Notes: generated by a model from the letters alone, not told the origin. A stretch of 64,000 nucleotides of DNA from Bagarius yarrelli (GCA_005784505.1 VCAZ01000136.1:69501-133500); one strand, 5' to 3'; positions 45,877-57,090 are shown, counted from the first letter of the stretch. Made by a program: numbers and translations.

Positions 45877-46224
45877 TTCTAATCTGTCTGATCTATCTAA
45901 TGTAGCAGAGTCCAGATTTTAAGAGCATTTTTTCACAAGTTGACCTGTTCTTTTTGGTCCTAATGAAAGGTCTATAATATATTTGTATATAATAGTGTAA
46001 AAAACACTAAATATTTCCTGGTTGAAACCAGTTCTGTTAACAGTGACCTCTTTAAGTTTATGTTTCATTAAATGTTAACGAGTTCGGTTTACTTCACCCC
46101 TCTGTTCTGTGGGGCATTTTCACTAATCCAAAATCATTTAAAATCATCTATAAATGACTCATAATTCATTAACACACCATCTACAAAGGTAAGATTAATA
46201 AGGCATAGGGCCACCAGTCACGCC

Positions 46225-46298
46225 AACAAGATCAACTCGTTATTTTGGTATTACAAATGATTACATTTGTATGACCAAAATAACGAGCTGATCTTGTT
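46225..46298. repeat. 35-bp arm palindrome
   Basis: 46225-46259 and 46264-46298 are inverted copies with about three mismatches and a four-base loop (ATTA). The arms carry the words CTCGTTATTTTGG and CCAAAATAACGAG. It lies two bases from the solo LTR at 46301. It may be the remaining core of a foldback or MITE element. Confidence 0.75.
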
Positions 46299-46300
46299 AT

Positions 46301-46773
46301 TGTAAGGTTTCCATGTTTTTGTTTTGGGTCTTTCTTTTTTCGTGTTGTTTCATGTTCATTGTTTTTGTGTCTAGGCTAAGCTATGCTAGCTAGCTTAGCT
46401 AGCCTAGGCAGTGTTTGTTTACTTCCTTGTTCCTCATGTCTTCCTGCCATGTGCTTTCCCTTGTCCTTGTCTAAGGTTAGTTTGGTCCTAAGTGTTCACA
46501 GGTGTTCCTTGTTTTGTATTGTGCATATATACCCCCTTGTATCCTCCTGTCTTGGTGGTTTGTTGTTCCATGTACCACTGTGGTGAGAGTGTGTTCATGC
46601 CCCGTGTATGTTTATATTCATGCTAGTTTTCATGTTAAGTGTTGTGTTTTTGTTCCATATGTAGTTAAGTTAAGTTAGTCTGTCAAATTTAGTTTGTTTG
46701 TTGGTTACACATTCTGTAAATAAACTGCACCCTGGGTTTTAAATATACATCTTGCCTCAGTGGAGTTCCTTAG
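46301..46773 (+). mobile_element. Probable solo LTR
   Basis: It starts TGTAAGG and ends in CCTTAG, with TTAT on both sides (46297-46300 and 46774-46777) as a possible target duplication. Inside, in promoter-to-poly(A) order, are GCATATATACCCC (a TATA box near 46525) and GTAAATAAACTGCACCC (a polyadenylation signal near 46717). The 67-codon ORF inside is not coding by any sign. The 3' end should be CA; here it is AG, so the boundary may be off by a few bases. Confidence 0.55.
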
Positions 46774-46777
46774 TTAT

Positions 46778-48750
46778 TTTGTTATACATCACCTAGAAGG
46801 TTTAATTGTCTATTTTTTGGTATAGTCACAACAAAAACAAAATGTTGTTCTTTTCACAAAAAAATGTTGTGCTGTCTCTCTTTAAGGAGTCCATTCTAAA
46901 ACTCAATTAAAAATAAACTGTAACTTAGAGAATATTTATTGCACAAACATGAAACATTTCTCTGCAGAATGTTATATGCGAGTTGAACCCCAGTTAATGC
47001 TGTAAAAGAACTAAATTTTTACATTCGATTAACTTGATTGTTTATCGCGTTTTGAAGATGAGACGATACTCCGGTAAAGAGGCTCCATAAAGAAAAAATA
47101 AGAAAAAAATGAACCTTTTCCTCTGAGGGAGATAACAAAATATAAACTGGAGACAAAAACTTGACAAACAAAAAGACTTGAGTTTTAAGTCGAGAAACTT
47201 TGAAGAAATTTTAAAAGTCAAAAAGCACAAGCCAAAAGAAATAATACCAGTTTAAATAAAACTGCTGCCTCTCTATGAAATTTAATTTTTTTTTTTGTTG
47301 CTGTTTTTAATTTTGCATTTATATGGAAAAACCTTTTTTAAAGACATTACATTACAGACACGACCAATCTGTGATGAACACTAGTCTGACTCTGGAAAAT
47401 CAGATGAAATGCTTTGAAAACTTTAGCCGAGACCCTGTTTGTGGGTCCCTGATATATGTGTAATATAGTTGCACAATTAATAACATAAAAAAAAACCTGC
47501 AATCACCTTGTTATGTGATTATATTACAATATGTGACCGTTAGGAATGCACAACACAGGAAACCGGATGCATTACATTAGTATATTACCAGTAGTGGGCA
47601 GTCGTGTTTTATTCCTTATTACAGAACATGTATAACTCTGATAAAATGCAGCGGATGTGTTAATTTCCTTTAGGCATGTACTGACAGCAAGCAATAGAGC
47701 TGATATCAAATTATCAAATAAAGAATATGTCATGCGATCTAAGAAACCCTATCATATGACATTTTACCTATTACATATACCACATTAAAGCTAAAACCAA
47801 TCCAATTACAAATCAAATTTTGTTTTTTGCTCTAATTGCCAGAAAACTAATTTTCTGTTGTTTATTTTGGTATAATCTCTGAACTTTTGATCCCCCTTCT
47901 ATATGCAGATAGCACGATTAGTGCACCTTGTGGGTTACATTTAAAATAACAAGCACAGCACATGACAATAGCCTATACCGTCATCTGATTACTTATTCGC
48001 AGTAACTTCTCAACCATCCAATTCCATCTCTGAATGTGAAATAATCCATTACATCATTGTTTAGAGCATTGACATAATCAGGGGTTGAGAAGATTAAGGT
48101 AAGCAAAATCATTTTAATCAGCAGCTCTCAGACTCTATTCTCTTGTGTTCTAACATCTAATTTTTAAGCCGGAGGCCAAAATAATTTGCTATTATTCTGC
48201 ACTAAAAAAGACATTTTAGAGATAATAGACAAGATGTGATAAAATAATAAACCCAATTTCAACTATAAAAAAAACTTTTTTTATATTATTCAACTAAACA
48301 TCCCACTGTGCAACATCAGAAGTTATTTTCTAAATCGCATTATGTATTTTGTGTGCGTACAAAGTGTTGACGCAACTCTGTAATTTATCATAAAAATCTG
48401 CATATTACAAAATATAATTTATAGAAAAAATAAAATGTCTTTTGGATTAACGTATATACACTTAAACCTCATCAGTTCTCTACATTCACACATTTTTAAA
48501 CGCAAAACCCATACAACGCAAAACCTCTACATTCACACCTTTTTAAACGCAAAACCTTTACATAAGTACTTTGATCGGTTTTCAAAATTTTAAGCAAATA
48601 AACATCTAAAAAGTGTGGTGTGCATTTGTATTCTAAGCCCCTGTACTCTGTTACCCCTAAATAAACTTAAGTGCAATCGATTGCCTTCAGAAGTCACCTA
48701 GTTAAGTTAAGTCCACCTATGTGTAATTTAGTCTCTGTGGTTTGCTAGAG
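46778..48750. other. AT-rich intergenic sequence
   Basis: No gene was seen. A two-unit direct repeat lies at 48477-48563 (CTCTACATTCACAC, then TTTTTAAACGCAAAACC). Confidence 0.45.
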
Positions 48751-48873
48751 CCTCAGTGGTTTGCTAGAGAACAATAGTAAACCATCAGCACCGGGGTTCC
48801 CCAGGGTTGTGTTTTGTCCCCTCTCCTATACTCCCTTTTCACCTATGATTGCGTGCCTGTCTATGCGTCAAAC

Positions 48874-49336
48874 AATTCAATTCAATTCAATTCAATTCAG
48901 TTTTATTTGTATAGCGCTTTTCACAATGATGATTGTCACAAAGCAGCTTTACAATTGAAGAAATTATAAAACAGAATTAAACATAAATCAGTTTGTCCCT
49001 GATGAGCAAGCCGGGGCGACGGTGGCAAGGAAAAAAAAACTCCCTAGATGAGATAGGAAGAAACCTTGAGAGGAACCAGACTCAGCAGGGAACCCATCCT
49101 TCATTTGGGGTGAAAACAGGTAGCAGGGATCATGAAGTTACATCGTGTGTGTGTGTGTAAACAACTATAATCATTAGTCCTTAGAGCAGCCGAAACGTCT
49201 TTATGGCGAAGTGGGTCGTCCTAGATCGCCCGGTGATGCCTCATCCGCTGGGCAGGTCACAGGGAAGGGACCCACAGGACGGGCGGTGGTGGGGTCTGGA
49301 TCACCGGCAGCTCCGTTGTGGCGTATGTAGCTCAAC

Positions 49337-49390
<54 letters not shown>

Positions 49391-49424
49391 GAAGTCAAAA
49401 AAGAAGGAAACACAGTTAAGTGAC
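48874..49424 (-). mobile_element. L2 3' end nested in the Rex1-like LINE
   Basis: It starts with ATTCAATTCAATTCAATTCA and the CGCTTTTCACAATGATGATT tail and extends through the whole L2 3' UTR, with the GA repeat at 49336-49389, in minus orientation. Its sequence follows the 3' UTR of the element at 9401-12864. Confidence 0.8.
49336..49389. repeat. GA microsatellite in the nested L2 3' UTR
   Basis: About 26 GA units with two AAAG interruptions. Confidence 0.9.
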
Positions 49425-49429
49425 AAGCA

Positions 49430-49986
49430 TTGTCAAGTTCGCAGATGACACCACGGTGGTAGGCCTGATCAGAGGTAACGATGAGACGGCCTACAGGGAG
49501 GGCTGTTGAGCGTGTACCTAGCTTCAAGTTCCTAGGAATCCATCTCTGAGGATCTCACCTGGTCTCTGAACTCTTCTTTCCTGGTCAAAAAGGCACAACA
49601 GCGCGTATATTTTTCTGAGGAGACTTAAAAAGTCCCATCTCAGCAACAGGATACTGGAGAACTTTTACTGCAGTACCATCGAGAGCATCCTCACAAACTG
49701 CATCTCAGTATGGTACAGCAGCTGCACTGCTTCAGACCGCACAGCCCTTCAGAGGGTGGTGAAAACCGCCCAACGAATCATCGGCACTCAGCTACCCACC
49801 CTGGACAATATACACAAAAAACGCTGTCTGCAAAGGGCGAGAGGCAGAATCAAAGATCCCTCTCACCCCAACCACGGACTGTTCACTTTTCTCCCATCAG
49901 GCAGACGCTACCGATGCCTCAGAGCCCGCATAAACAGACTGAAAAACAGCTTCTTTCCTGTGGCTGTTTCTGCACTGAACAGCTGA
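49430..49986 (+). pseudogene. Rex1-like LINE RT end and C-terminus
   Basis: Coding from KFADDTTVVGLIRGNDETAY (intact FADD, about 49437-49496). After an internal deletion at 49500 and frameshifts it continues in 49756-49986 with TAQRIIGTQLPTLDNIHKK and NRLKNSFFPVAVSALNS before the stop. An alternative frame of 118 codons over the same bases is a shadow. Confidence 0.7.
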
Positions 49987-50287
49987 TATACAGTATTAAT
50001 TACTACTGCACTGCCACTTCTGTACTTTGCACTACCTATCATTATGCATCTTTGCACAATCTATAACTATCTATTGTTACACCTCTATACTCTATCCATA
50101 TACCTCTGTACATTATTTACCCCCACCTATCAACCCCATACCCTATTTAATACACTGATATTTATTGTAAATAAGCCACTTATGCACTTCTGGTTAGATG
50201 CTAACTGCATTTCATTGGCTCTGTACATGTACCTTGCACAATGACAATAAAGTTGAATCTAATCTAATCTAATCTAATCTAATCTAA

Positions 50288-50771
50288 ACAATCAGCATCA
50301 TAAAGACCAAGGAACTCACCATACATGTCAGGGATGAAGTTGTGGAGAAGTTTAAAGCAGGGTTAGGTTATAAAAAATATCCCAAGCTTTAAACATCTCA
50401 AGGAGCACTGTTTAATCTATCATTCAAAAATAGAAAAAAGTATGCTACAACTGCAAACCTACCAAGACATGGCCGTGAGATGAGAGAGATAGAAGAAGAA
50501 GAAAAGGCAGACATATTTCTGTGAGGCAGACATATTCTCAAAGCTGTGTGCAAAGATGTACATTTAAAGACTTGCAGCTGTAATTGCAGTGAAAGGTGGC
50601 TCTACAAAGTACACCACACTTTTCAGATTTTTATTTGCTTAGACCATTGATAACCATGTATCATTTTTGTTTCACCTCACAATTATGTGCTACTTTGTGT
50701 ACATCTATTAAATAAATAAAATACATTTACATTTGTGGTTGTTAGGTGACAAAATGTGCGAAATTTAAGGG
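50288..50771 (+). pseudogene. Tc1-like transposase remnant
   Basis: The + strand sequence from about 50325 reads HVRDEVVEKFKAGLGYKK and then TTANLPRHGRE, the N-terminal helix-turn-helix domain of a fish Tc1-like transposase, with a stop between. It jumps at about 50480 to the noncoding 3' end, which finishes in GTGACAAAATGTGCGAAATT and AAGGGGTATTTGT. The catalytic DDE domain is entirely deleted. The ends are those of the short elements at 3085 and 37225. Confidence 0.7.
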
Positions 50772-51060
50772 GTATTTGTCAGGAGGCTGCAAGGCGACAG
50801 GAAAAACCCACAAGCAGATAGGAGAGAGATAGCAGGTTTATTAATATATATATCTCCCAAAAACAGTCCAAGCCAAAAAAATACAGAACCTCTCAGATAA
50901 AGGCGCAGCAAAAACAGACGAGACAGACGCAATGAGAGCTGGCAAGGATTCAAAAGCGTCAGAATTACCACAAAAAATGTTCGCAATCCAAACCAGCAAA
51001 AACTAGAGCCGAAAAAACAAGGTAAAAAATGCCAATACCGCCACCTCTTGTCCACAGCAT
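50772..51060 (-). mobile_element. Probable Gypsy LTR
   Basis: On the minus strand the block starts near TGCTGTGGACAAGAGGTGGC and ends in GCAGCCTCCTGACA, with AATAAA inside (about 50838-50843). It directly follows a Gypsy RT fragment, which suggests recombination or a deletion removed the rest of pol. A partner LTR was not found in the window. Confidence 0.45.
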
Positions 51061-51365
51061 CTTGGAAGGCTTACCCCGCAACAGAGTGGTAATCATTGAA
51101 GCACCTCGCGAACATGGGAAAACATGTTGATTAAGATTCTTGGAGTAAATAAAAATGTCATCAATATAGACGATCACGCTGACATTGAGGAGGTCTCGGA
51201 AGATGTCATTTACAAAAGCTTGGAACACAGCCGGGGCGTTTGCGAGCCTATATGGCATTACAAGATATTCGTAGTGGCCCCTGGTGGTAATAAAGGTGGT
51301 CTTCGATTCATCCCCCTCTCTTATCCTGATTAAATTGTAGGCACTTCGGAGATCCGGTTTAGTGA
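51061..51365 (-). pseudogene. Gypsy reverse transcriptase palm fragment
   Basis: The frame 51258-50965 begins MPYRLANAPAVFQAFVNDIF and carries VYIDDIFIYSKNLNQHV, with the catalytic YIDD intact (51157-51168). It then runs out of frame into the LTR-like block. The family differs from the Gypsy at 62946-64000, which has the YLDD type. Only about 90 codons remain. Confidence 0.8.
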
Positions 51366-51389
51366 AAAACTACTAAAGACCTCGGCCAC

Positions 51390-51695
51390 AGCACTGAGAC
51401 TTTAGCAATTTACAGACAGTGTAGGCTTTACCTCCTTCAATGACCCGGACGGTGACCCAGGGTGGTGAAGGAGGGTGGGAATGGGGGTTTTAAGAGGGGA
51501 AGAAATCAGGCGTCTTAGCTGAGAGACATGAAAGGTGTGGTTTATATGATGCATGGTAGACGGCAGAAGCAGCTCAAGGGGCCGACAAACCTGGGAAGGA
51601 GCTTGCAGGAGGTGGTGCTGATAGGAAGTTCCCTGGTGGCGAGCATGACCCTCTTTTGTGGAAGAATTTAGGCTCTGGGGCAAAGCCGGGAAAGG
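51390..51695 (-). pseudogene. Gypsy integrase C-terminal fragment, second copy
   Basis: The frame 51683-51402 contains LLLPSTMHHINHTFHVSQLR and then RLISSPL, matching the end of the integrase copy at 52149-52985. It lacks the catalytic core. It is separated from the longer copy by an LTR-like block at 51700-52172. Confidence 0.65.
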
Positions 51696-51699
51696 CTAC

Positions 51700-52172
51700 A
51701 TAGCAATTCTCCCTGTATCAATTTTTTAACAACCTTTTTATACATTTTCCCAACCCCTCCTATAGCACCGTTTTAAACCCCCCTCAGACATATTTTTTTT
51801 ATATACACATCTGGTTTCTATTTGGGTGGCTTAACCTGACTAGTTTATGTTACCGTATAGTGGGTATTCTCTAGAGACACATCTAACAAACACACCTGTT
51901 ACCATATAAGGGCATTGCTGAGCACCCATACACACACACACACACACAGAGTACACAGTCACTATCATCCATGTATGAGTATACTTAATTAATTATGGTG
52001 TAATTCATATATCATTAAATATATGAATATGAGACTTTTATGGTCTCAATATTAAGTATTTAATCCTAGAATAAATAATCTAGGGACTAAATTAAGTCCC
52101 AGAGTCCTTAACAACAACTAAGTTATACAGCTGCCTTCTAGTGGGGAATCAAACCAAACCTCTCCCTCCACA
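51700..52172 (-). mobile_element. LTR-like noncoding block between two Gypsy fragments
   Basis: On the minus strand the block begins TGTGGAGGGAGAGGTTTGG exactly where the integrase reading frame at 52173 loses its match, and it is noncoding to about 51700. A CA repeat lies at 51931-51949. TG at the start suits an LTR. The other border and any target duplication are unclear. Confidence 0.35.
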
Positions 52173-53030
52173 CTTGACTAGGAAGGAGTAAGACTCGGGG
52201 GAAGAAAGAGGGGAAGAAATCAGGCGTCTTAGCTGAGAGACATGGAAGGTAGGATATATACAACACATAGTGGATGGCAGAAGAAGCTTGACCGCACAAG
52301 GATTAATGATCTTGATAATGGTGAAGGGACCGACGAACCTGGGGAGGAGCTTGCGGGAGGTGGTGTTGATAGGAAGGTCCCTGGTGGCAAGCATGACCCT
52401 CTCTCTGATCCGAAATCTGGGGGCATTGGAGCAGCGCCGGTAAGCATGCTGTTTAGAAGCTTTGGCAGATTTGAGGAGCTGAAATTGTGCCTTCCACCAG
52501 GTTTTCTTGCAACGGTTGATAAAGGCTTGGGCCGATGGGATGCCGACTTTTTCCTCCTGGGCTGGAAACAGTGGGGTTTGGCAACCAAGGCCGCACTGAA
52601 ATGGAGATAGGTGTGTGGCCGCACTGGGGAATGAGATATGAGCATATTCAATCCAGGGAAGAAATCTGCTCCATAATGAAGGATCCAGAGAGGCCATACA
52701 TCTAAAGGTGGTTTCCAGTTTCTGATTGGTTCTCTCCGTCTGACCGTTAGTTTGGGGATGGTAACCAGATAATAGACTGGGAGAAGCACCCACCAGTTTG
52801 AAGAACGCCTTCCAAAACTGTGAGGAAAACTGAGGTCCCCTGTCCGACACAATATCAACAGGCAGTCCATGAAGTCGAAGCACCTGATGGATTAAAATTT
52901 CAGCAGTCTGACTGACGGATGGAAGTTGAGGCAGAGGAACAAAATGAGCAGCCTTGGATTTACCACTTTTTTTTACCACTGTCATGATGCAAGTATTCCC
53001 ATTAGAGCTGGGCAGGCCGGTTACGATAAA
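52149..53030 (-). pseudogene. Gypsy integrase (catalytic core to C-terminus)
   Basis: The 278-codon frame 52985-52149 is open. It contains SDRGPQFSSQFWKAFFKLVG (second catalytic Asp), GYHPQTNGQTERTNQKLE (catalytic Glu), WIEYAHISFPSAATHLSPF and a C-terminal GPFTIIKI module. About fifteen more codons (VTGLPSSNGN) continue upstream to 53030. The zinc-binding HHCC domain and the first Asp are missing because a LINE tail is inserted at 53027-53483. The last 25 codons already read into the LTR-like block. Otherwise it is the best preserved Gypsy ORF of the window, but it is not a complete enzyme. Confidence 0.85.
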
Positions 53031-53483
53031 ATAAGATAATCTTTATTGATCCCACAGTGGGGAAATTAAATTGTTACAGTGGCTCAGATACAAAAAACAA
53101 TTATGTGCAAAGCAGGAAAATAGAAAAAAAATGTGCAATAGAAATGTGCAAATTGTGTGAAAAAAAACAATTTATGATAAAAAAACATTTTTAAAAATCT
53201 ACAAGTATTTACAGTTCTATACATAATGTATAATAATAATAAAAACTAGGCATCAACTAACCTACAAGATAAGTTAGGCAATGGAAACTATGATATGAAA
53301 GACCTGCGGAACTGCTCCTTCCTACACGGAGGGTGTAACAGTCTGCTAATGAAGGAGCTGCTCATAGCCTCTACGGTCTGATGCAGTGGATGAGAGGTGT
53401 TGTCTATGATGGATGTCAGCTTAACCAACATCCTCCTCTCATCCACCTCCTCCACAGAGTCCAGTGAACAGCCCAGGACGGGC
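53027..53483 (-). mobile_element. 5'-truncated Rex-type LINE 3' end inserted in Gypsy pol
   Basis: The + strand starts with ATAAAATAAGATAATCTTTA and TTGATCCCACAGTGGGGAAA, the 3' tail of a fish LINE read backward. Toward 53483 the minus-strand frame 53539-53288 gives LVKLTSIIDNTSHPLHQTVE and SSFISRLLHPPCRKEQFRRS, the C-terminus of a Rex1-type ORF2. The insertion replaces the part of Gypsy pol between RNase H and integrase. Confidence 0.7.
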
Positions 53484-54145
53484 GGTGGTCCATCCACACC
53501 AAGAAAGGAAGTTGAGCCCCCTCTAACCACTGTCTCCATTCCTCCAGGGCCAGCTTGATAGCTAAGAGTTCATGATCTCTTACGGGGTAATTGCGTTCAG
53601 GCGGAGAGAGGCGTCGTGAAAAAAATGAGCATGGATGAATCTTATTGTCCTGGTCACTCCTTTGAGACAACACAGCTCCCACTCCGGTCTCAGACGCATC
53701 GACTTCGACGATGAATTGACGTGCTGGTCAGGGATAGTCAAGATAGGAGCTGACGCGAATCGGGTTTAAGGTCACTGAAGGTTTGCTCGGCTTGTTTGTT
53801 CCACCTAAAAGGGACCAGGTCCCTTTTGTCAGGTCTAGCAGGGGGCCGCGAAGGTGCTAAAATTCCTAATGAATCTGCTATAGAAGTTCGCAAAGCCAAA
53901 AAATCGTTGAAGAGCCTGCCGAGATGTAGGGGGTGGGCCACTCAAGAACAGCAGTGACCTTGGCAGGCTCCATCTCGATCTTAGATGGAGATATCCTAAA
54001 GCCCAGAAAGGCTACCGAGGTCTGGTGGAACTCGCGTTTTTCCACCTTCACGTACAGCTTATTTTCAAGGAGTCTGTCGGAACTCAGAGCCCGTGTCTGA
54101 GTAGACACATTCGCAGGGGTGCCTCGTGTTGAGCGAATTACCACT
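53484..54145 (-). pseudogene. Gypsy RT thumb and RNase H fragment
   Basis: The frame 54144-53878 has RLLENKLYVKVEKREFHQTS and VAFLGFRISPSKIEMEPAKV (RT connection). 53941-53738 follows in another frame with PFRWNKQAEQTFSDLK. 53682-53416 carries RNase H with SQRSDQDNKIHPCSFFSRRL and NYPVRDHELLAIKLALEEW, ending at FLVWMDH, the point where the LINE tail at 53483 begins. At least two frameshifts. Confidence 0.8.
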
Positions 54146-54204
54146 ATGTTTTAACTCAAACTGTCAAATAAAATAATAAACTTTTTTAAACAAATAAAGA
54201 TTCT
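54146..54204. other. Junction between Gypsy and DIRS
   Basis: Short AT-rich spacer with no match to either neighbour. Confidence 0.3.
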
Positions 54205-55251
54205 TGAGTCCAAGGTGAAAAGAGCGAAAAACGTCTCGGTTACATATGGTAACCCTCGTTCCCTTATGGAGGGAACAAAGACGTTGTGTCGAGTGACAAC
54301 ACTAGGGATCACGTTTTGGGAGCCCAAATACCTTTGATCTAATTTGAAAAGGCCAATGAAATTGGACGAGCACAATTTGCATAGCCGGTAACGCCGCATA
54401 CTTCCAGTATAAAAAGCCGGCTGCGATACTGCTCATCGTTCTGTCCTGAGGAGCCGAATGACAACTCCCCAGGAGCAGCCCAGCGCAGTGGCATGAGGGA
54501 CACAACGTCTCCTTTCCTTCCATCAGGGAACGAGGGTTACCATGCGTAACCGAGATGTTCTATTTCTGTCGCTCACTCCGACGTTGTGCCAAGTGATGAC
54601 ACTAGGGATCCCTATCCAACACGCCACTGCTGCCGGGCCGAAGGTAAGTGCCGACAGGAACCAGCGTGTCAAATCGCAGCCTTGCTCAACCTCATGACCT
54701 ACCAGCAGCCTGGGAGCCTACCCCCCTCCCACAAGGGGGAGGGCTAACGTAGGCAAAATCCACAGCATTAGCCTTTTCATAACACTCACCTTATATGTAC
54801 ATATCACGCTGACCAGGCCCTCCCCAGGGGGCAGGGGCCCTACGGAGATCACATCCCGCCAGCTGGGGGGGGTATAAGTGAACAGTCACCCAAGGACTGA
54901 CACAAGGCAGTACAACTTAGGAAAGGCCCCAGGGTGGGCTCCGCACCAGGGGGATACAACCAAACCTGGGGACTCAAGACCTAGAAGCTTCCAGGGCAAG
55001 GGGAACACTTACCGTAGTGGAAAAACCACAGATGGGGCTGACAGAGGAGCCACTACATGTTGACTAACCTAGCTAGGGTTCCAGGAAGAACCACCTAGTT
55101 CTGGTCTCCCACGGCTAGTCCCTCCGCTGGACAGGCTAGGGGGGCAGCTTGATGGAAGGATAAGAGGCTGCTTCAGGAACAGACCCATACAGGACCCAAG
55201 TGGCACAATCCTACCCCAGAGGGGAGGGGCGCCGGTGGCAAGCACTACACC

Positions 55252-55650
55252 CTACCCGTCCCCAGAATCTAGGGCACCGCACAAGACTCTGGAAGACACG
55301 GGTTCCATCCGTAGGTTGTAAAACCTAGCGAATGTGTTGGGAGTAGCCCAACCTGCAGCTCTACATATGTCCACTAATAAAGCCCCATTCGCCAGGGCTG
55401 ATGTGGGATTCCCCTGCTGAGGGGGAATAGCTTGCAAGGTCACCACCTGATCCCGAATGGGAGTGCTGGGTACCTTGGGCACGTAGCCCGGCCTAGGTCT
55501 CAGGACAACGTGATGTCCTGACAACTGGCCAAATTCCAGGCACGTTCTGTCGACAGAGAAGGCGTGCAGGTCCCCTACCCTTTTGATTGAGGTGAGTGCG
55601 GTCAGCAAGGCCATCTTCAGAGAGAGGGCTCTAAGTTCTGCTGACTGCAA
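55252..55650 (-). pseudogene. DIRS tyrosine recombinase with internal deletion
   Basis: The 132-codon frame has LLTALTSIKRVGDLHAFSVD (first catalytic Arg), RPRPGYVPKVPSTPIRDQVV, LQAIPPQQG, and then jumps straight to ANGALLVDICRAAGWATPNT and FARFYNLR (the final Tyr). The segment carrying CPVRAL and the HxxR box with the second catalytic Arg, present in part in the copy at 41553-41880, is missing. Integration by this copy is therefore impossible even without the other lesions. Confidence 0.8.
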
Positions 55651-56111
55651 GGGCTAGAAAGGGTCTCCCTGTAGTCCCTGGAGGACAGGGGCCATACATG
55701 GAGCATCCAGAGATCCGGGCGTGGGTCCCATAATGTGCCCCTGCCCTGGGAGAGAAGGTCTTTCCTTAGGGGAATTGGCCAGGGGGGCGCTACTGCCAGC
55801 AGGACTAGTTCGGAGAACCAAGTCTTGCTGGGCCAGTAAGGTGGCACGAGCAGCAGCTGCTCCTGGTCCTCCCTGACCTTGCACAGGACCTGTGCCAAGA
55901 GGCTCACTGGGGGAAAAAGCGTACTTGTGCAGTCCCTTGGGCCAGCTGTGTGCCAGTGCATCCGTGCCGAGGGGGGCCTCGGACAGGGAATACCACAACT
56001 GGCAGTGAGTCGATTCTGACGAGGCAAACAGATCCACCTGCGCCTGGCCAAATCGCCTCCAAATCAGCTGGACTGTGGGTGGAGCCTCCACTCGCCCCCA
56101 AGGGGTCTCTG

Positions 56112-56456
56112 TCATGAGAGCATATCTGCCAAACGATTGAGGTCGCCTGGAACGTGAGTGGCCCGCACAGATTTGAGCCTGTGCTGGCTCCACACCAAGA
56201 GATGGCGGGCAAGCTGGGACATGCGACGGGAGCGTACTCCACCTTGATGGTTGATGTAGGGCACCGTCGCAGTGTTGTCCGACCGGATCAACGCGTGTTT
56301 GCCCTGAATCATGGGCCAAAACCTCCTCAGGGCTAACCACACTGCCAATAGCTTGAGGCAATTGATATGCCACTCCCGGCGGGGGCCGGCGGGGGCCCGT
56401 GCCTTCCCATTGCATACGGCACGCCAGCCCGTGATCGACACCTGCTCTAGGGGCAC
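56112..56456 (-). pseudogene. DIRS RNase H domain
   Basis: The 114-codon frame contains ITGWRAVCNG, WHINCLKLLAVWLALRRFWP (catalytic Glu region), LIRSDNTATVPYINHQGG (catalytic Asp) and ATHVPGDLNRLADMLS (C-terminal Asp). It follows the RT in the same orientation and is the best preserved domain of the element. The first catalytic Asp, normally in a TDAS-type block just before ITGW, has no clear counterpart at the start of this frame. An overlapping 274-codon frame across 56478-55654 is mostly a shadow. Confidence 0.75.
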
Positions 56457-56479
56457 ACCTGCTCGTGGTTACCTGCACC

Positions 56480-57090
56480 CGGTGTGTGCCATGACGCCAT
56501 GCACATCTCGGGACCCGGAAGCCAGTGCTGAAGCGGTCTCGTGCATCAGGCCAAGCGGAACCACCGCCGCTGAAGATGCTAAATGCCCCAGGAGCCTCTG
56601 GAATTGCTTAAAGGGGACCGCCAAGCTGCGTTTGAGAGAGGTCACACATCTCAGCACCGCCTGGGCCCGCTCCGGGGAGAGCCGAGCCCTCATCACGACC
56701 CCCGAATCCAAATGGATACAGAGAAAAGCAATACTCTGCACGGGGGAGGAGAGTTTCCTCTTTTCCAAGTTGACCTGAAGCCCCAAACTGGGCAAGGTGG
56801 TGGAGCACCCTGTCCCTGTGCGCAACCACAACGTCTCGTGAGTGATCTAGGATTAGCCAGTCGTCGAGATAATTGAGGATGCGTATACCCGCTTCTCAGA
56901 GGGGGGCTAAGGCAGCCTCCGCGAGCTTTGTGAAGACACGCGGAGACAGAATGCCCCTGAACCTGGGCGGGCGCCTGGCGAACTGAATTGCGTAGCCAAG
57001 CTGAATGGTCTTGAGGAGCCACTGGGAGGCACCAGAGAGGCTCACCCAAGCCCCCAGGTACCTCATTAATGGCTCGCGCCGAGACACATC
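56480..57090 (-). pseudogene. DIRS reverse transcriptase
   Basis: The frame 57087-56896 ends in FTKLAEAALAPL at a stop. The same frame continues past it with EAGIRILNYLDDWLILDHS, so the catalytic YLDD is intact (56860-56871). 56831-56469 follows after a frameshift with LQVNLEKRKLSS, the thumb. The first palm motif, upstream of 57090, is disrupted. This copy keeps the two aspartates lost from the DIRS copy at 42852-42863, but one nonsense and at least one frameshift inactivate it. Confidence 0.75.

Larger units (their letters stand above)
48752..50287 (+). mobile_element. Rex1/Babar-like LINE, 5'-truncated, with nested L2 tail
   Basis: The + strand copy is nearly identical to the 3' half of the minus-strand element at 59566-62945. 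It starts at the GVPQG block (about 48797), is interrupted at 48874-49424, resumes at the FADD region (AAGTTCGCAGATGACACCAC), lacks about 108 bases at 49500, and runs through the C-terminus and 3' UTR to the tail of TCTAA repeats at 50262-50287. Confidence 0.75.

Noticed and set aside
46383..46586. 67-codon + strand ORF with hydrophobic content
   Set aside because: It lies inside the probable solo LTR, between the start and the poly(A) signal, with no support as coding.
49710..50066. 118-codon ORF repeated almost exactly at 59776-60216 on the other strand
   Set aside because: Both are the same out-of-frame reading of the Rex1-like LINE C-terminus; conservation reflects copy identity, not a new protein.
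55654..56478. 274-codon minus ORF as a new gene
   Set aside because: It lies across DIRS RNase H in a shifted frame; only pieces of it correspond to the real DIRS proteins.
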